Counted from the stretch's first letter, positions 16,694 through 25,075 are shown. The stretch: DNA of 37,992 nt from Candidatus Thorarchaeota archaeon (GCA_016840685.1 JAEORX010000014.1:1-37992), one strand, 5' to 3'. Notes: a model not told the origin generated them from the letters alone. Made by a program: numbers and translations.

Positions 16694-17164
16694 TTGGTAA
16701 CCGTACAACAGACTTTTGAGAAATTGGTCTCCCTTGCTATAAAGAGGGAGGAAGAAGCGCATGATTTCTACATGAAAGCATCTAAGGATTCGGAACTGAA
16801 AGCATCTGCCAAGTTACTCAAAGACCTTGCAAGTCAAGAGGTCATTCACAAACAGAAACTCGAAGCAGCTCTCAAGGGAGGTGTGTGTGATACCTTCACC
16901 TGTAGCACTGTTGCAGAGGTGGAGAAACTGGACTTGGACCAGTACTTGGTAGACATCCCACTTCGACCCTCATCATCACCTCAGGATGTGTTGATAGTGG
17001 CGATTAAGAGGGAAGCTGCTGCAAACAGCTTCTACAAGGCATTATCTGAGCTGACAGGAAATGCGGCACACAGAACTGTCTTTGAAACCTTGGCAAAAGA
17101 GGAAGAAGCTCACAAGACGCGGCTACAGAACATGTATGATGAGGTATTCCAGCCAGACATGTGA
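16694..17164 (+). CDS. Rubrerythrin-like ferritin-fold diiron protein without rubredoxin domain
   Basis: Two helix pairs with carboxylate/His patterns of a ferritin-like four-helix bundle: REEEAHDFY (E20/E21) with QEVIH (E49, H52), then KREAAANSFY (E107) with EEEAH (E137, H140). This layout matches the erythrin domain that reduces peroxide with a diiron site. There is no C-terminal rubredoxin; instead C65 and C70 sit in the connecting loop. TTG start 16694 after TTGGGGA. The stop codon abuts a perfect hairpin (17165-17185). Oxygen-stress defence is the likely role, together with the superoxide reductase at 19.4 kb. In the second half, FYKAL aligns with FYMKA of the first, suggesting internal duplication. 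Confidence 0.75.
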   Translation: MVTVQQTFEKLVSLAIKREEEAHDFYMKASKDSELKASAKLLKDLASQEVIHKQKLEAALKGGVCDTFTCSTVAEVEKLDLDQYLVDIPLRPSSSPQDVLIVAIKREAAANSFYKALSELTGNAAHRTVFETLAKEEEAHKTRLQNMYDEVFQPDM

Positions 17165-17185
17165 GAGAGCCTAAGGTAGGCTCTC
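17165..17185. terminator. Bidirectional hairpin between convergent genes
   Basis: GAGAGCCTA and TAGGCTCTC are perfect 9-base arms around an AGG loop, directly after the rubrerythrin stop codon and before the stop of the convergent gene. No long T-run follows, so it is a structural rather than a textbook terminator. Confidence 0.6.
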
Positions 17186-17198
17186 CCACCTTCTAGTT

Positions 17199-18479
17199 TC
17201 ACATCTTATGCAATTTTTGGGCGGCTATGAACGTTAGACCACGCTTGGTCAGTTCCTCCGCAGTTCTATTTAGTGCATGGTGTTTGTCCAAGTAGTTTCG
17301 CAGGTTCAGTGGCATGTGGCCCTGTTTAATGATGTCCTCTTTTGTTCTGAAATAATCGAGTATGTCACTTGGATAATCTCTTGTTGCATCGATCTCAGGA
17401 ACTGCACCCTCATGCTTGGCACTTATGTTCTTCACATGATCCGCAATCTCAAGGAGTTCGGGCAGTCTGTCATATGGCTGTCTAACGATATGTTTGTATG
17501 TTTCAGTAATATGGTGTTCAATTCTGACTACATCCTCAAAACCAAAGTTTTCACGAATGTAAGCTGCTAGTTCGATTGTTTCATTGTCTACACTGTTTGA
17601 GAGGTTAAAGCCTATCAGTGGACTCGTCCCATCATCTCGGCTGAACAGCTTCGCGGTCAGGAGAGTCCAAAGACAAGCGTATGGATTATCATTTCCCATG
17701 TAGACCGAGATCTTGAACTCCATATCAATCCCAAGTTTGTGCATCATGTATCCAACCAATACACTTCCTGGATTGATGTTAAGGACTTGTTTAATACCAT
17801 AATTTGTGTAGTAGTTCAGATATTCATCTGCCCACCTGATAGGGAATCGGTTTGGCATTCCTACACCACCAAAGTATCCTGTGATTGTATCCGGACCACC
17901 TAGATGCACGTTGACTGGGGCACCATCCGCTCCTGGAAACGTCCCCTTTGTATCAAGAGTTTCTACATAGGAGGCTCCGACAATCTGCATACCTGCAGCA
18001 AAGGCGAGAACCTGATGGTCTGCAGTCTGTTCAGCCATATTTCGAACACGGATGAATCGACCAGGCATGAGTTCTTGGTTCTTGATTGCTTGCTTGGCTT
18101 CCTCAATAAGCCATGGAAAATATTGACATGCACTTATCTCTAGGGTGACTGCAAAGCTTTGATCAAATTTTGTGCTGTCATCTTTGTTCCCGATGATTTT
18201 GCGCCGATATTCAGGTATGGAGATGAATGCGTCATCATCACGTTGTTCTTGCAACCAAGTGAGGGCTTTCACATATTCAGTATCTTTTGTTTCTAATTTT
18301 GAAAGGAGTGTTTCTAGTTTTCTTGCCTCCCCTGCTTTCTTGTTTATCTCATGTACACCACCATGTTTCTCAATCACTTTGAGAAGATCATTAACTAGGG
18401 GATTATCATCACGAAGTAGAAAATCATTGATTTCTTTCAGACGAGTAGCATCTATCTTCAACTTTTGTCGATCAATCAT
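17199..18479 (-). CDS. Unrecognised 426-residue soluble protein
   Basis: A full-length-looking cytosolic protein with no signal peptide or membrane helix. It opens with a charged helical region (1-100). A glycine-rich core follows: VRNMAEQTADHQVLAFAAGM (~166-185), LDTKGTFPGADGAPVNVHLG, then GYFGGVGMPNRFPIRWADEY, and KISVYMGNDNPYACLWTLLT (~285). A His-rich segment RIEHHITETYKHIVRQPYDR follows. These read like an alpha/beta-barrel enzyme, but I cannot name the family. A TATA-like GCTATAACTTAAAG lies upstream on the minus strand about 25-40 bases before ATG 18479. It stands between a rubrerythrin gene (convergent) and an ECF S component (same strand, 113 bases upstream). Function not assigned. 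Confidence 0.75.
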   Translation of the reverse strand: MIDRQKLKIDATRLKEINDFLLRDDNPLVNDLLKVIEKHGGVHEINKKAGEARKLETLLSKLETKDTEYVKALTWLQEQRDDDAFISIPEYRRKIIGNKDDSTKFDQSFAVTLEISACQYFPWLIEEAKQAIKNQELMPGRFIRVRNMAEQTADHQVLAFAAGMQIVGASYVETLDTKGTFPGADGAPVNVHLGGPDTITGYFGGVGMPNRFPIRWADEYLNYYTNYGIKQVLNINPGSVLVGYMMHKLGIDMEFKISVYMGNDNPYACLWTLLTAKLFSRDDGTSPLIGFNLSNSVDNETIELAAYIRENFGFEDVVRIEHHITETYKHIVRQPYDRLPELLEIADHVKNISAKHEGAVPEIDATRDYPSDILDYFRTKEDIIKQGHMPLNLRNYLDKHHALNRTAEELTKRGLTFIAAQKLHKM

Positions 18480-18592
18480 ATCCGGGCGTCCCTTTTCTTT
18501 AAGTTATAGCTATGGTCCTTGATGACCACATGTTCCGATGGTGTTACATCCTAAAAAACGATTCCGACTTCAAGCAGTATAGGTCTGTATTT

Positions 18593-19165
18593 CTATTCAT
18601 TAATTGATTCTGAGGAGGTTTCAGGCTCCATATAGTTAATTCCACGCAGGTATGAGCGAATTCTTGGACCGATGAGTAGAGTGACGATAGCCCCTGCAGT
18701 CACCTGTGCAAGATTTACAGCAATCAACTCGGCAAAAGCTGCGCCAAATCCCCAGAGTAATATTTCACCAATCAAGTAACCCAAGAGCATGATGATGGAT
18801 CCTACAACAACACCTGTGATATCCCATCTGCTCAGTCGGACATACTCTCTTGTTTTTGAGCTGAAGTACCCAACAGCCATGCCTTCCAGTCCTTTCACGA
18901 TGAGTGTGATGGGAGCATAGATTGGGGCTACAATCATATCAGCAATGGCGGAACCCACTCCCCCAACAATGAAGCCACCAATAGGTCCCAGTAAAAGGCC
19001 ACCAAGCATCACAACAGTGTCACCGAGATTGAAGTATCCACTGGTGACTGGGTAGGGAATTGCAATTGCAATGGTCGCCACTGTGGCGAGGGCTGTCAAT
19101 ATTCCAAGCAGAGCTATATTAATCGCAGTGTTCTTCCCAGCAGGACGAAAGTACTCCATCTCCAT
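18593..19165 (-). CDS. ECF transporter substrate-binding S component
   Basis: A small membrane protein (190 residues, about 5-6 helices) whose pattern TSGYFNLGDTVVMLGGLLLG then PIGGFIVGGVGSAIADMI fits S components of energy-coupling-factor vitamin transporters. The S component binds the vitamin and docks on a shared EcfT/EcfA module. None of those partners is in the window, as is usual for group II systems. ATG start; a TATA-like TTATATGC lies about 50 bases upstream. Substrate not determined, and no riboswitch was recognised in the leader. The tail after the last helix is acidic and disordered (PETSSESINE). Confidence 0.82.
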   Translation of the reverse strand: MEMEYFRPAGKNTAINIALLGILTALATVATIAIAIPYPVTSGYFNLGDTVVMLGGLLLGPIGGFIVGGVGSAIADMIVAPIYAPITLIVKGLEGMAVGYFSSKTREYVRLSRWDITGVVVGSIIMLLGYLIGEILLWGFGAAFAELIAVNLAQVTAGAIVTLLIGPRIRSYLRGINYMEPETSSESINE

Positions 19166-19363
19166 TCTTCAATCACCTTCCACATCACCGACATGGGTCC
19201 GGCAAAACAGGAAGCATATAACTTTGAGCTTACATGTACAGTTTGTTAATTTAATGGTCCACAATGGGCACATCCGCACTTTTTTAACAAATGCGTGATA
19301 AAACTAAAGTGTGCGCAGTCTGATGAATAGACTGTGACACTGAGAATATTGAGGTCGGGAAGA

Positions 19364-19744
19364 ATGTCAAAAAAATGGATACAGACTGCAGATTGGAAGA
19401 GTGAGAAACATGTACCTGTGATTGAGATTAAGAAGGTGGAAGATGGAAAAGCAACTGTGGTGGTTTCAGTTGGTAAGGAAATTGCACACCCTAATACAAC
19501 AGCCCACCATATCAAGTGGTTGGACCTCTTCTTCTGGCCAGAGGGAGATAAGTTTCCATACGAGATTGGTTACGCAACATTCGATTCACACGGTGCATCG
19601 GCTCAAGGTCCTGATACAAGCGGAGTCTATGCTGAGCCAGTGGCTCAGTTCGTATTTAAAATCAATAAGTCAGGTACACTGATGGCTACATCATATTGTA
19701 ACATTCATGGTCTCTGGAAGAGCGAAGAAGAGCTCAAGCTCTAA
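19364..19744 (+). CDS. Superoxide reductase (neelaredoxin type)
   Basis: One-iron superoxide reductase that turns superoxide into peroxide without making oxygen. All iron ligands are visible from ATG 19364: E14 and H16 (SEKHVP), H42 and H48 (GKEIAHPNTTAHH), and C112 and H115 (SYCNIHGLW). The numbering matches characterised archaeal enzymes within one residue, which fixes the start. The upstream frame to 19334 is not needed. Length 126 means no N-terminal desulforedoxin domain. A GGTCGGGA precedes the ATG. A hairpin with T-rich tail follows the stop. Works with a peroxide-consuming partner; the rubrerythrin-like gene at 16.7 kb is a candidate. Confidence 0.95.
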   Translation: MSKKWIQTADWKSEKHVPVIEIKKVEDGKATVVVSVGKEIAHPNTTAHHIKWLDLFFWPEGDKFPYEIGYATFDSHGASAQGPDTSGVYAEPVAQFVFKINKSGTLMATSYCNIHGLWKSEEELKL

Positions 19745-19770
19745 AACTCCTTGATGAGCCAGATCGATTT

Positions 19771-19820
19771 GGGCCTACTAGAGTAGCGCCCATCACCATT
19801 TTCTTTCATTTTTCTTTAAG
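19771..19820 (+). terminator. Hairpin plus T-rich tract after superoxide reductase
   Basis: GGGCCTAC pairs with GTAG and GCCC across a TAGA loop (one bulged C), followed by TTTTCTTTC and ATTTTTCTTT. The opposite-strand 79-residue gene ends just beyond. Confidence 0.6.
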
Positions 19821-19830
19821 AGATTGGGAG

Positions 19831-20070
19831 TCAATTCTCTGAATCATATAAATCTATGAGCACAGCCCTCCAAATTGTCTGACCATCAGTGGAACCTGTT
19901 GCAATCATACGTTTCCCTACATGAAGAGCATAATCGCCAGATCCGAAATCAGGTGGCAAGGCTTCCCAAGGCATGATTGCTGAGAGTATGTATTCGGTCC
20001 CATCATCTGCGGTAATGACATAGTTATCTTGTCTACGTGTGACAATCCCTGAAACCGTTATATCCTCCAT
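19831..20070 (-). CDS. Hypothetical 79-residue beta-rich protein
   Basis: Small acidic soluble protein that reads as successive beta strands (ITVSGIVTRRQDNYVITADD and EYILSAI, later DYALHVGKRMIATGS), consistent with an OB-fold or SH3-like barrel. GGTGA lies 9 bases before ATG 20070. It is convergent with superoxide reductase. No family named. An OB fold would suggest nucleic-acid or protein binding, which is inference only. Confidence 0.65.
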   Translation of the reverse strand: MEDITVSGIVTRRQDNYVITADDGTEYILSAIMPWEALPPDFGSGDYALHVGKRMIATGSTDGQTIWRAVLIDLYDSEN

Positions 20071-20151
20071 TTAGTCATTCACCCTTAATCCAGATGCATC
20101 ATGATAGTCACATGTTGTGACTTCATCTTGTGACCCCAAATCGTGGCTCCG

Positions 20152-20160
20152 CTATATATA
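20152..20160 (+). promoter_or_regulatory. TATA box of the micro-operon
   Basis: CTATATATA is centred about 37 bases upstream of the first microgene's ATG (20193). Archaeal spacing predicts transcription starting near 20183, giving a leader of about 10 bases, so the first gene is nearly leaderless. This agrees with its lack of a ribosome binding site. Confidence 0.6.
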
Positions 20161-20192
20161 CTGATTCTGAGCAGTATTCCTTGTGAAATATC

Positions 20193-20297
20193 ATGGCTCT
20201 AGCAACTAACTCACGAAACACATCTGTGCTGAAGAACAAGACAACAACGGTCCTATCGACCGATGCTCTGACTCATGCATACACCTATCGGAGGTAA
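20193..20297 (+). CDS. 34-residue microprotein, first gene of micro-operon
   Basis: Starts right behind the TATA box spacing (near-leaderless). The N-terminal half is Ser/Thr/Asn-rich and basic (LKNKTTT); the C-terminus reads VLSTDALTHAYTYRR. That end matches the end of the next gene (VSTDAIARAYFAR) with S-T-D-A, a hydrophobic residue and A-Y at identical spacing, so the two are likely paralogues. Its last codons form the GGAGGT ribosome binding site of the next gene. No signal peptide or membrane helix. Function unknown. Confidence 0.55.
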   Translation: MALATNSRNTSVLKNKTTTVLSTDALTHAYTYRR

Positions 20298-20301
20298 TCA
20301 A

Positions 20302-20397
20302 ATGGCATTCGCTACGGTTGAGAAGGAACTCTTGAAAGGTTATCCCAAAAAGAGAGTTTCCACTGACGCTATTGCTCGTGCCTACTTTGCGAGGTAG
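20302..20397 (+). CDS. 31-residue microprotein, second gene of micro-operon
   Basis: ATG 20302 stands 6 bases after GGAGGT, a strong ribosome binding site. The sequence is basic in the middle (KGYPKKR) and ends VSTDAIARAYFAR, the motif shared with the preceding gene. The stop is followed 6 bases later by the third gene, again with a GAGGT formed by the last codons. The conserved end and tight spacing argue for translation of all three. Confidence 0.6.
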   Translation: MAFATVEKELLKGYPKKRVSTDAIARAYFAR

Positions 20398-20403
20398 GCT
20401 TCA

Positions 20404-20517
20404 ATGACAAAGGTCAATCCTCCAGCAAGCACATCCTCAGATGGGGTTCAGAATAAAGATGCCAGAGGTGGTAGCGCCATCTCTGTTGATGAAGTGCTCG
20501 CTTTAGAAGCAACGTGA
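20404..20517 (+). CDS. 37-residue microprotein, third gene of micro-operon
   Basis: ATG 20404 lies 8 bases after GAGGT. The product is Ser/Gly/Asn-rich and probably unstructured for 24 residues, then AISVDEVLALEAT at the end, a weaker version of the S-[TV]-D-x-hydrophobic pattern in the first two. The final codons are part of the terminator stem (GTGCTC/GAGCAC). Confidence 0.5.
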   Translation: MTKVNPPASTSSDGVQNKDARGGSAISVDEVLALEAT

Positions 20518-20539
20518 GCACTTCTTTCTGGTTTTTCCT
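20494..20539 (+). terminator. Terminator of the micro-operon
   Basis: GTGCTC (20494-20499) pairs with GAGCAC (20516-20521), with an inner GCTT/AAGC pairing, followed by CTTCTTTC and GGTTTTTCC. It overlaps the last codons of the third microgene, so the transcript appears to end at this small operon. Confidence 0.6.
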
Positions 20540-20552
20540 ATGGTTGATGCTC

Positions 20553-21155
20553 CTAGTCATCTGAACGGACAATCCAGCTGACCAACTCAGCAGTCATTTG
20601 ATTCTCCTGTAGCAGCTCTCTTCTGTAGTCTGGACGTTTGATGGCAAGCAGAACATTCTGCATTCCAGGATCAAACCCGACTATATTGACTGCTTGCTCA
20701 ACTGCGTTTGGTCTAAACGCAACCATAGTGAACAACAAAGCAATTCCAAAGAGGACTATTGAAAGAAAAGACCAAAGGGGAATTGGAAGAGCACGAGAAA
20801 TACTATCACCAATGAATAGTAGACCAAAGACTAGAAGTGCTGCGATAATTCCATCAGCAATCAGACAGAGTGATTGGTATCTTTCACTACCATCGTCTGG
20901 ATGTGCATGGTCCTCACAGACTTGAATGAGTAGAACTTTCATCTCTTTTTGTAGTCTATCACTTCTTTGTCTCACATATGGGCCATATGCATAATCCCAA
21001 GTTCGGCGAAGGTTTTGTTTTCCAGACTTTGCGATTTTCAAACGTAAAACCTTGGTAGCAGGAGCGCCACAGACTGGACATGTTCTTGGAAATCGCACCT
21101 TCAAAAAATCCACCTTGACAAGTGGCTCATCAAAATACTCCTTCCGCGGGCTCAC
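20553..21155 (-). CDS. Membrane protein with zinc knuckle, function unknown
   Basis: 200 residues. Near the N-terminus is RTCPVCGAPATKV (~24-36), half of a zinc ribbon; a second pair may be the cysteines near residues 80 and 97, which are less convincing. Two transmembrane helices follow (about 98-118 and 127-147), with a cytoplasmic C-terminal tail of 50 residues. GTG start with GGTGA about 8 bases before. Such zinc-plus-two-helix proteins occur often in archaeal genomes without known role. Confidence 0.65.
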   Translation of the reverse strand: MSPRKEYFDEPLVKVDFLKVRFPRTCPVCGAPATKVLRLKIAKSGKQNLRRTWDYAYGPYVRQRSDRLQKEMKVLLIQVCEDHAHPDDGSERYQSLCLIADGIIAALLVFGLLFIGDSISRALPIPLWSFLSIVLFGIALLFTMVAFRPNAVEQAVNIVGFDPGMQNVLLAIKRPDYRRELLQENQMTAELVSWIVRSDD

Positions 21156-21260
21156 TGGTCAAGTCACCGTTTTATAGATTCTCGGCAGTTAAGTAAAGAG
21201 TTTATCGAACAGTGCTGTTTCTGGGACATCTTTATCTTCAGCCCTTTGTATGTCAAGTCT

Positions 21261-21830
21261 ATGTATTATGGTGAAATGGTCAGACTGAGGGCTCTTGAGA
21301 TGGAAGACCTAGATAACATAATGAAATACTGGAACACACTCGAGCTTCGTCAGTATCTGGACAATCAAATGCCTATGTCTAGGAACACTGAACACCAGTG
21401 GCTGGAACGCTCTACTACAATGGACCCTTGGCGAGATGGTGGGATGACACTCGCTGTTGAGGATAAGAAGACGGGTGAGTTTCTAGGGACTGTTAGCCTC
21501 TTCAGAATCCAAAAACAGCACAAACGAGCTGAGTTTGGCATCGCAATTCATAAGCCCGAGAATCTCGGTAAAGGTTATGGTACCGACGCTACTCGTGTGA
21601 TGCTCTGGATTGCCTTTCAGATACTTGGTCTAAATAGTGTCTACCTTATCACACTTGATACGAATGAACGTGCTCAGCGTGCATATGAAAAAGCTGGCTT
21701 CAGGAAAGCAGGCATCTTCAGACAGGGCGCATTTGTCAAGGGCGCGTTCCATGACTTCATCATAATGGACATTCTCAAAGAGGAGTTCCTCAAAGAGTAT
21801 CCTCCTGGAACTGAAGTCGGTAGCCCTTGA
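21261..21830 (+). CDS. GNAT N-acetyltransferase, RimJ/RimL-like
   Basis: Acetyl-CoA-dependent acyltransferase. The start segment GEMVRLRALEMEDLDNI is the usual first strand and helix of this subfamily. The acetyl-CoA loop is in LGKGYGTDATRVML (~105-118), and the C-terminal NERAQRAYEKAGFRKAG is the classic final helix-strand. 190 residues. ATG 21261 is chosen over TTG 21246 because the family begins here. Substrates of the group include ribosomal protein N-termini and antibiotics; not resolvable here. 91 bases upstream of transketolase on the same strand. Confidence 0.85.
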   Translation: MYYGEMVRLRALEMEDLDNIMKYWNTLELRQYLDNQMPMSRNTEHQWLERSTTMDPWRDGGMTLAVEDKKTGEFLGTVSLFRIQKQHKRAEFGIAIHKPENLGKGYGTDATRVMLWIAFQILGLNSVYLITLDTNERAQRAYEKAGFRKAGIFRQGAFVKGAFHDFIIMDILKEEFLKEYPPGTEVGSP

Positions 21831-21921
21831 GTTCATCTTCATGAGAAACGCAACAATCAAAAAGAGGTCTAGACGTCAAACCGCTTGACAATCTCCAAAA
21901 TCCTACACGGAGACAACACAG

Positions 21922-23925
21922 ATGCCCGACTCGACTCTCCAAGATCGTTCAATCAATACCATTCGCTTTTTATCAGCGGATGCGGTTCAACGTGCCAACT
22001 CTGGTCATCCTGGCATGCCTATGGGTGCAGCGGCGATGGCATATGCTCTTTGGACTCGACACCTCCGATTTAATCCTAATAATCCCGAGTGGTGGGACCG
22101 AGACCGTTTCGTTCTCTCTGGAGGTCATGGGTCTATGCTACTCTACTCCCTGCTCTATCTGACTGGCTACGACCTAAGTATAGAAGACATTATGGACTTT
22201 AGGCAGCTTGGTTGCAAGACTCCTGGGCATCCTGAGAACTTCTGCACTCCCGGAGTGGAGGTCACCACAGGTCCACTTGGGCAAGGACTAGCAAATGCAG
22301 TTGGCATGGCCATTGCCGAAGCCCATCTTGCAGCTATCTTCAACCAACCTAACCATATAATTGTGGACCATCACATCTATGCAATAGTCACCGATGGAGA
22401 TTTGATGGAGGGTCTGTCATCTGAGGCGGCGTCTCTAGCTGGTCACCTTCGTCTCGGGAAACTAATCCTCCTCTATGATGACAACCGCATTTCAATTGAT
22501 GGTAGTACAGATCTAACATTTTCCGAGGATCAAGGGGCACGGTTCGAAGCCTTGGGATGGCACATTCAACATGTTGGGGATGGAAATGATGTAGAGGCTG
22601 TTGACAAAGCCATTGGAAAGGCCAAGCAAGATTCCCGACCATCATTAATACTCTGTAGGACTCATATTGGCTACGGACTGCCCAAGAAACAGGACACTGC
22701 TAAAGCACATGGTGAACCAGCAGGGGAGGAGGAACTGGCAGGTGCCAAAGAGAAACTTGGTTGGCCTATTGAACCTAAGTTCTTTGTGCCTGATGATGTT
22801 CTGGAGTTCTATCGAAAGGTTGGAGAGAGCGGAGCGAAAAAAGAAGAGGAATGGAAGAAACGGTTTGCCGCATATCGTAGTATCTATCCAGACCTTGCAG
22901 CTGATTTAGAGAGGAGGATGAACAGAGATCTTACAACAGGGTGGGACTCCAACTTACCAAGTTTTAACCCGAAGGACGGCCCTCTTGCAACAAGGACTGC
23001 ATCTGGCAAGACAATCAACGCCTTGGCGCTCAAGCTACCAGAGCTGATTGGAGGCTCTGCAGATTTGACTCCATCCAATAAGACATGGATAGATGGTAGT
23101 CCATCATTTCAGAAGGAGTCACCAACTGGAAAAAACATTCACTATGGCGTGCGTGAGCATACGATGGGTGCGGCAGTGAATGGGATGGCTGCTCATGGAG
23201 GGGTGATTCCATTTAGCGGAACATTTCTGATGTTCTCGGACTACATGCGTCCAGCAATTCGGTTATCAGCACTCTCGAGGCATAGAAGCATCTGGGTCTT
23301 CACACATGACAGTATTGGTGTCGGAGAAGATGGACCCACTCACCAGCCAGTAGAGCACTTGGCTTCATTGAGAGCCATTCCAGACCTTGTTGTTATCCGA
23401 CCAGCAGATGCTAATGAGGTAGTCGAGGCATGGAAGATAGCCATCGAGCGGTCCCAGGGTCCGACCCTAATGGCTTTGACAAGGCAAAATGTACCAGTCC
23501 TGAATCGGAATACGTATTCCTCTGCTTCTGGCCTGAAGAAAGGTGCGTATGTACTTGCGGATCTCGGAGGGGAACCAGAGATCATTCTGATGGCTTCTGG
23601 GTCAGAAGTGTCCCTGATTGTGGAAGCAGGAGAGAGATTGCAATCTGATGGAGTTGGTGTACGACTGGTTTCATTCCCAAGTTGGGAGCTGTTTGAATAT
23701 CAGAGCCAAGAGTATCGAGATTCGGTCATCATACCCAATGTGAAGGCCCGTCTTGCTGTAGAGGCTGGTGTTTCACAAGGTTGGCACAAGTGGGTGGGAA
23801 ACTATGGCGATGTCTTGGCAATTGATAAGTTTGGGAGGTCTGCGCCTTCAGAGGTGGTCTTTGAGGCGTATGGATTTACAGTGGAAAACGTCATTGAAAA
23901 GGCACGAAACCTCCTAGGAAAATGA
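21922..23925 (+). CDS. tkt: Transketolase, full-length bacterial-type fusion
   Basis: Thiamine-diphosphate enzyme moving two-carbon units in the pentose phosphate pathway. [11 protein letters not shown] has H29, SGGHGS has H69, [12 protein letters not shown] is near 117-128, and the TPP/metal motif runs from TDGDLMEG (157-164) to DDNRI (186-190). The pyrimidine domain has [13 protein letters not shown] and the pocket segment [34 protein letters not shown] carries the substrate histidine. The C-terminal domain is present, so 667 residues covers all three domains in one chain. Many archaea split transketolase into two genes; the single chain suggests a bacterial-type copy. No ribosome binding site is obvious. 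Confidence 0.95.
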   Translation: MPDSTLQDRSINTIRFLSADAVQRANSGHPGMPMGAAAMAYALWTRHLRFNPNNPEWWDRDRFVLSGGHGSMLLYSLLYLTGYDLSIEDIMDFRQLGCKTPGHPENFCTPGVEVTTGPLGQGLANAVGMAIAEAHLAAIFNQPNHIIVDHHIYAIVTDGDLMEGLSSEAASLAGHLRLGKLILLYDDNRISIDGSTDLTFSEDQGARFEALGWHIQHVGDGNDVEAVDKAIGKAKQDSRPSLILCRTHIGYGLPKKQDTAKAHGEPAGEEELAGAKEKLGWPIEPKFFVPDDVLEFYRKVGESGAKKEEEWKKRFAAYRSIYPDLAADLERRMNRDLTTGWDSNLPSFNPKDGPLATRTASGKTINALALKLPELIGGSADLTPSNKTWIDGSPSFQKESPTGKNIHYGVREHTMGAAVNGMAAHGGVIPFSGTFLMFSDYMRPAIRLSALSRHRSIWVFTHDSIGVGEDGPTHQPVEHLASLRAIPDLVVIRPADANEVVEAWKIAIERSQGPTLMALTRQNVPVLNRNTYSSASGLKKGAYVLADLGGEPEIILMASGSEVSLIVEAGERLQSDGVGVRLVSFPSWELFEYQSQEYRDSVIIPNVKARLAVEAGVSQGWHKWVGNYGDVLAIDKFGRSAPSEVVFEAYGFTVENVIEKARNLLGK

Positions 23926-24028
23926 ATGTGCTCATCAAAGGATTTCAAGAGTTCATAAACCTTTAAAACAAAAAATGAAAGTTGATAGACCTTTTTGTTT
24001 ATAATTATCTCTTCTCTATTCAATACTC

Positions 24029-24042
24029 CCTATAAATACTAA
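24029..24042 (+). promoter_or_regulatory. TATA box of the secreted-protein gene
   Basis: CCTATAAATACTAA lies about 27-39 bases upstream of ATG 24068, preceded by T-rich DNA. It predicts a short leader that contains the GGTGATT ribosome binding site. Confidence 0.55.
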
Positions 24043-24067
24043 ATCCACATGTCATAGTGGTGATTCA

Positions 24068-25009
24068 ATGGACATATACAAAAAGACATCACTTGCACTC
24101 TTTGCCCTCATGTTGATAGGGATGGGAGTGCCGCTCGCTGCCGCGCAGAGCACAGGAATTCTATACCAATATTCTGCTGGCATCGTGTCATTAGAAACTG
24201 ATGACATTGCCATCAAGGTCACAGGGAACGATCAAGCCCCACACTTCCACTGGTGGGACCCCAACACTCCAGATGTAGACTATCATGTCATGTTCGCGAA
24301 GATTTTCGAAGCGAATGACACGAACGCGAACGAGGTCTATGATCATGGTGTTGACACAATGATTGGTGCTCCATTCGCTCTACCCACAACTGGTTGGGAT
24401 TTCAGCGGTTTTGAAACCGTAGAGGATGGTGGCAACGTTACAGAGGTGCATTTCAACTTCACTACAGAAGCGACCTTTGATCCACGTCCTGCTGGTTCAG
24501 ACTTTGGTAACCTACCGAGTATGCCAGAGTTTGAGGTGGACATTGAGGTCAACGTACACATGTACCTTGAGAACCCAGGTGAATTCAAGTTCGATCTGAC
24601 ACTAGCAGGTTGGAATTGGACCTTTGATGATTCACTCTTGGTGCTCATGTTCACAGTGACTGAGAGTGCTCATGGACAATCTCATGGGGATTCCAACCCA
24701 TCAGGTTTCCAGAGAGACGGCACCAAGTTCCAGTTCGAGAACGGTTACTTTGAGTATAATGAAACAGCTCTTGCAGCTAACAACACCCTTCAGGTCAGGG
24801 CTAGTTATGGAGAACCCTCAGGTGAGTATTCAGGGAATGCCATTTTTCTCTCCTTTGAATACTTTGGAAACGAAACTCTCGAGTACGACCCAGTGCTTGG
24901 TATTCTTCCCTCCGTACCCGGTCTTGTTCTTGATCCCATGACACTAGGAATTGTAGCTGGAGCAGCAATCATCGTAATCCTAGCAGTTCTGTTGCTCAAG
25001 AGAAAGTAG
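24068..25009 (+). CDS. Secreted, C-terminally membrane-anchored surface protein, beta-rich
   Basis: Signal peptide at 1-26 (hydrophobic LALFALMLIGMGVPLAAAQ) followed by about 260 extracellular residues rich in aromatic and acidic positions and alternating strands. A single helix at about 291-309 (GIVAGAAIIVILAVLLL) ends in KRK, giving a type I anchor. At least seven N-x-[ST] sequons (NVT, NFT, NWT and others) suggest heavy N-glycosylation. Segments such as PHFHWWDPNTP and AGWNWTFDD are reminiscent of a cell-surface beta-sandwich, but no family is recognised. It has its own promoter and a strong terminator. Confidence 0.75.
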   Translation: MDIYKKTSLALFALMLIGMGVPLAAAQSTGILYQYSAGIVSLETDDIAIKVTGNDQAPHFHWWDPNTPDVDYHVMFAKIFEANDTNANEVYDHGVDTMIGAPFALPTTGWDFSGFETVEDGGNVTEVHFNFTTEATFDPRPAGSDFGNLPSMPEFEVDIEVNVHMYLENPGEFKFDLTLAGWNWTFDDSLLVLMFTVTESAHGQSHGDSNPSGFQRDGTKFQFENGYFEYNETALAANNTLQVRASYGEPSGEYSGNAIFLSFEYFGNETLEYDPVLGILPSVPGLVLDPMTLGIVAGAAIIVILAVLLLKRK

Positions 25010-25025
25010 AACAGTAGTACACCCC

Positions 25026-25075
25026 GAGGGGGTAGAATCCTACCTCCTCACTCTTTATTTTTTCGCATTTTCTTT
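25026..25075 (+). terminator. Strong terminator after the surface-protein gene
   Basis: GAGGGGGTAG and CTACCTCCTC form a 10-base-pair stem (one G-T) closed by an AATC loop, followed by CTTTATTTTTTC and further T-rich sequence. Confidence 0.75.

Noticed and set aside
19166-19330. Possible riboswitch upstream of the ECF S component
   Set aside because: No TPP, cobalamin or other conserved core seen; only a TATA-like element.
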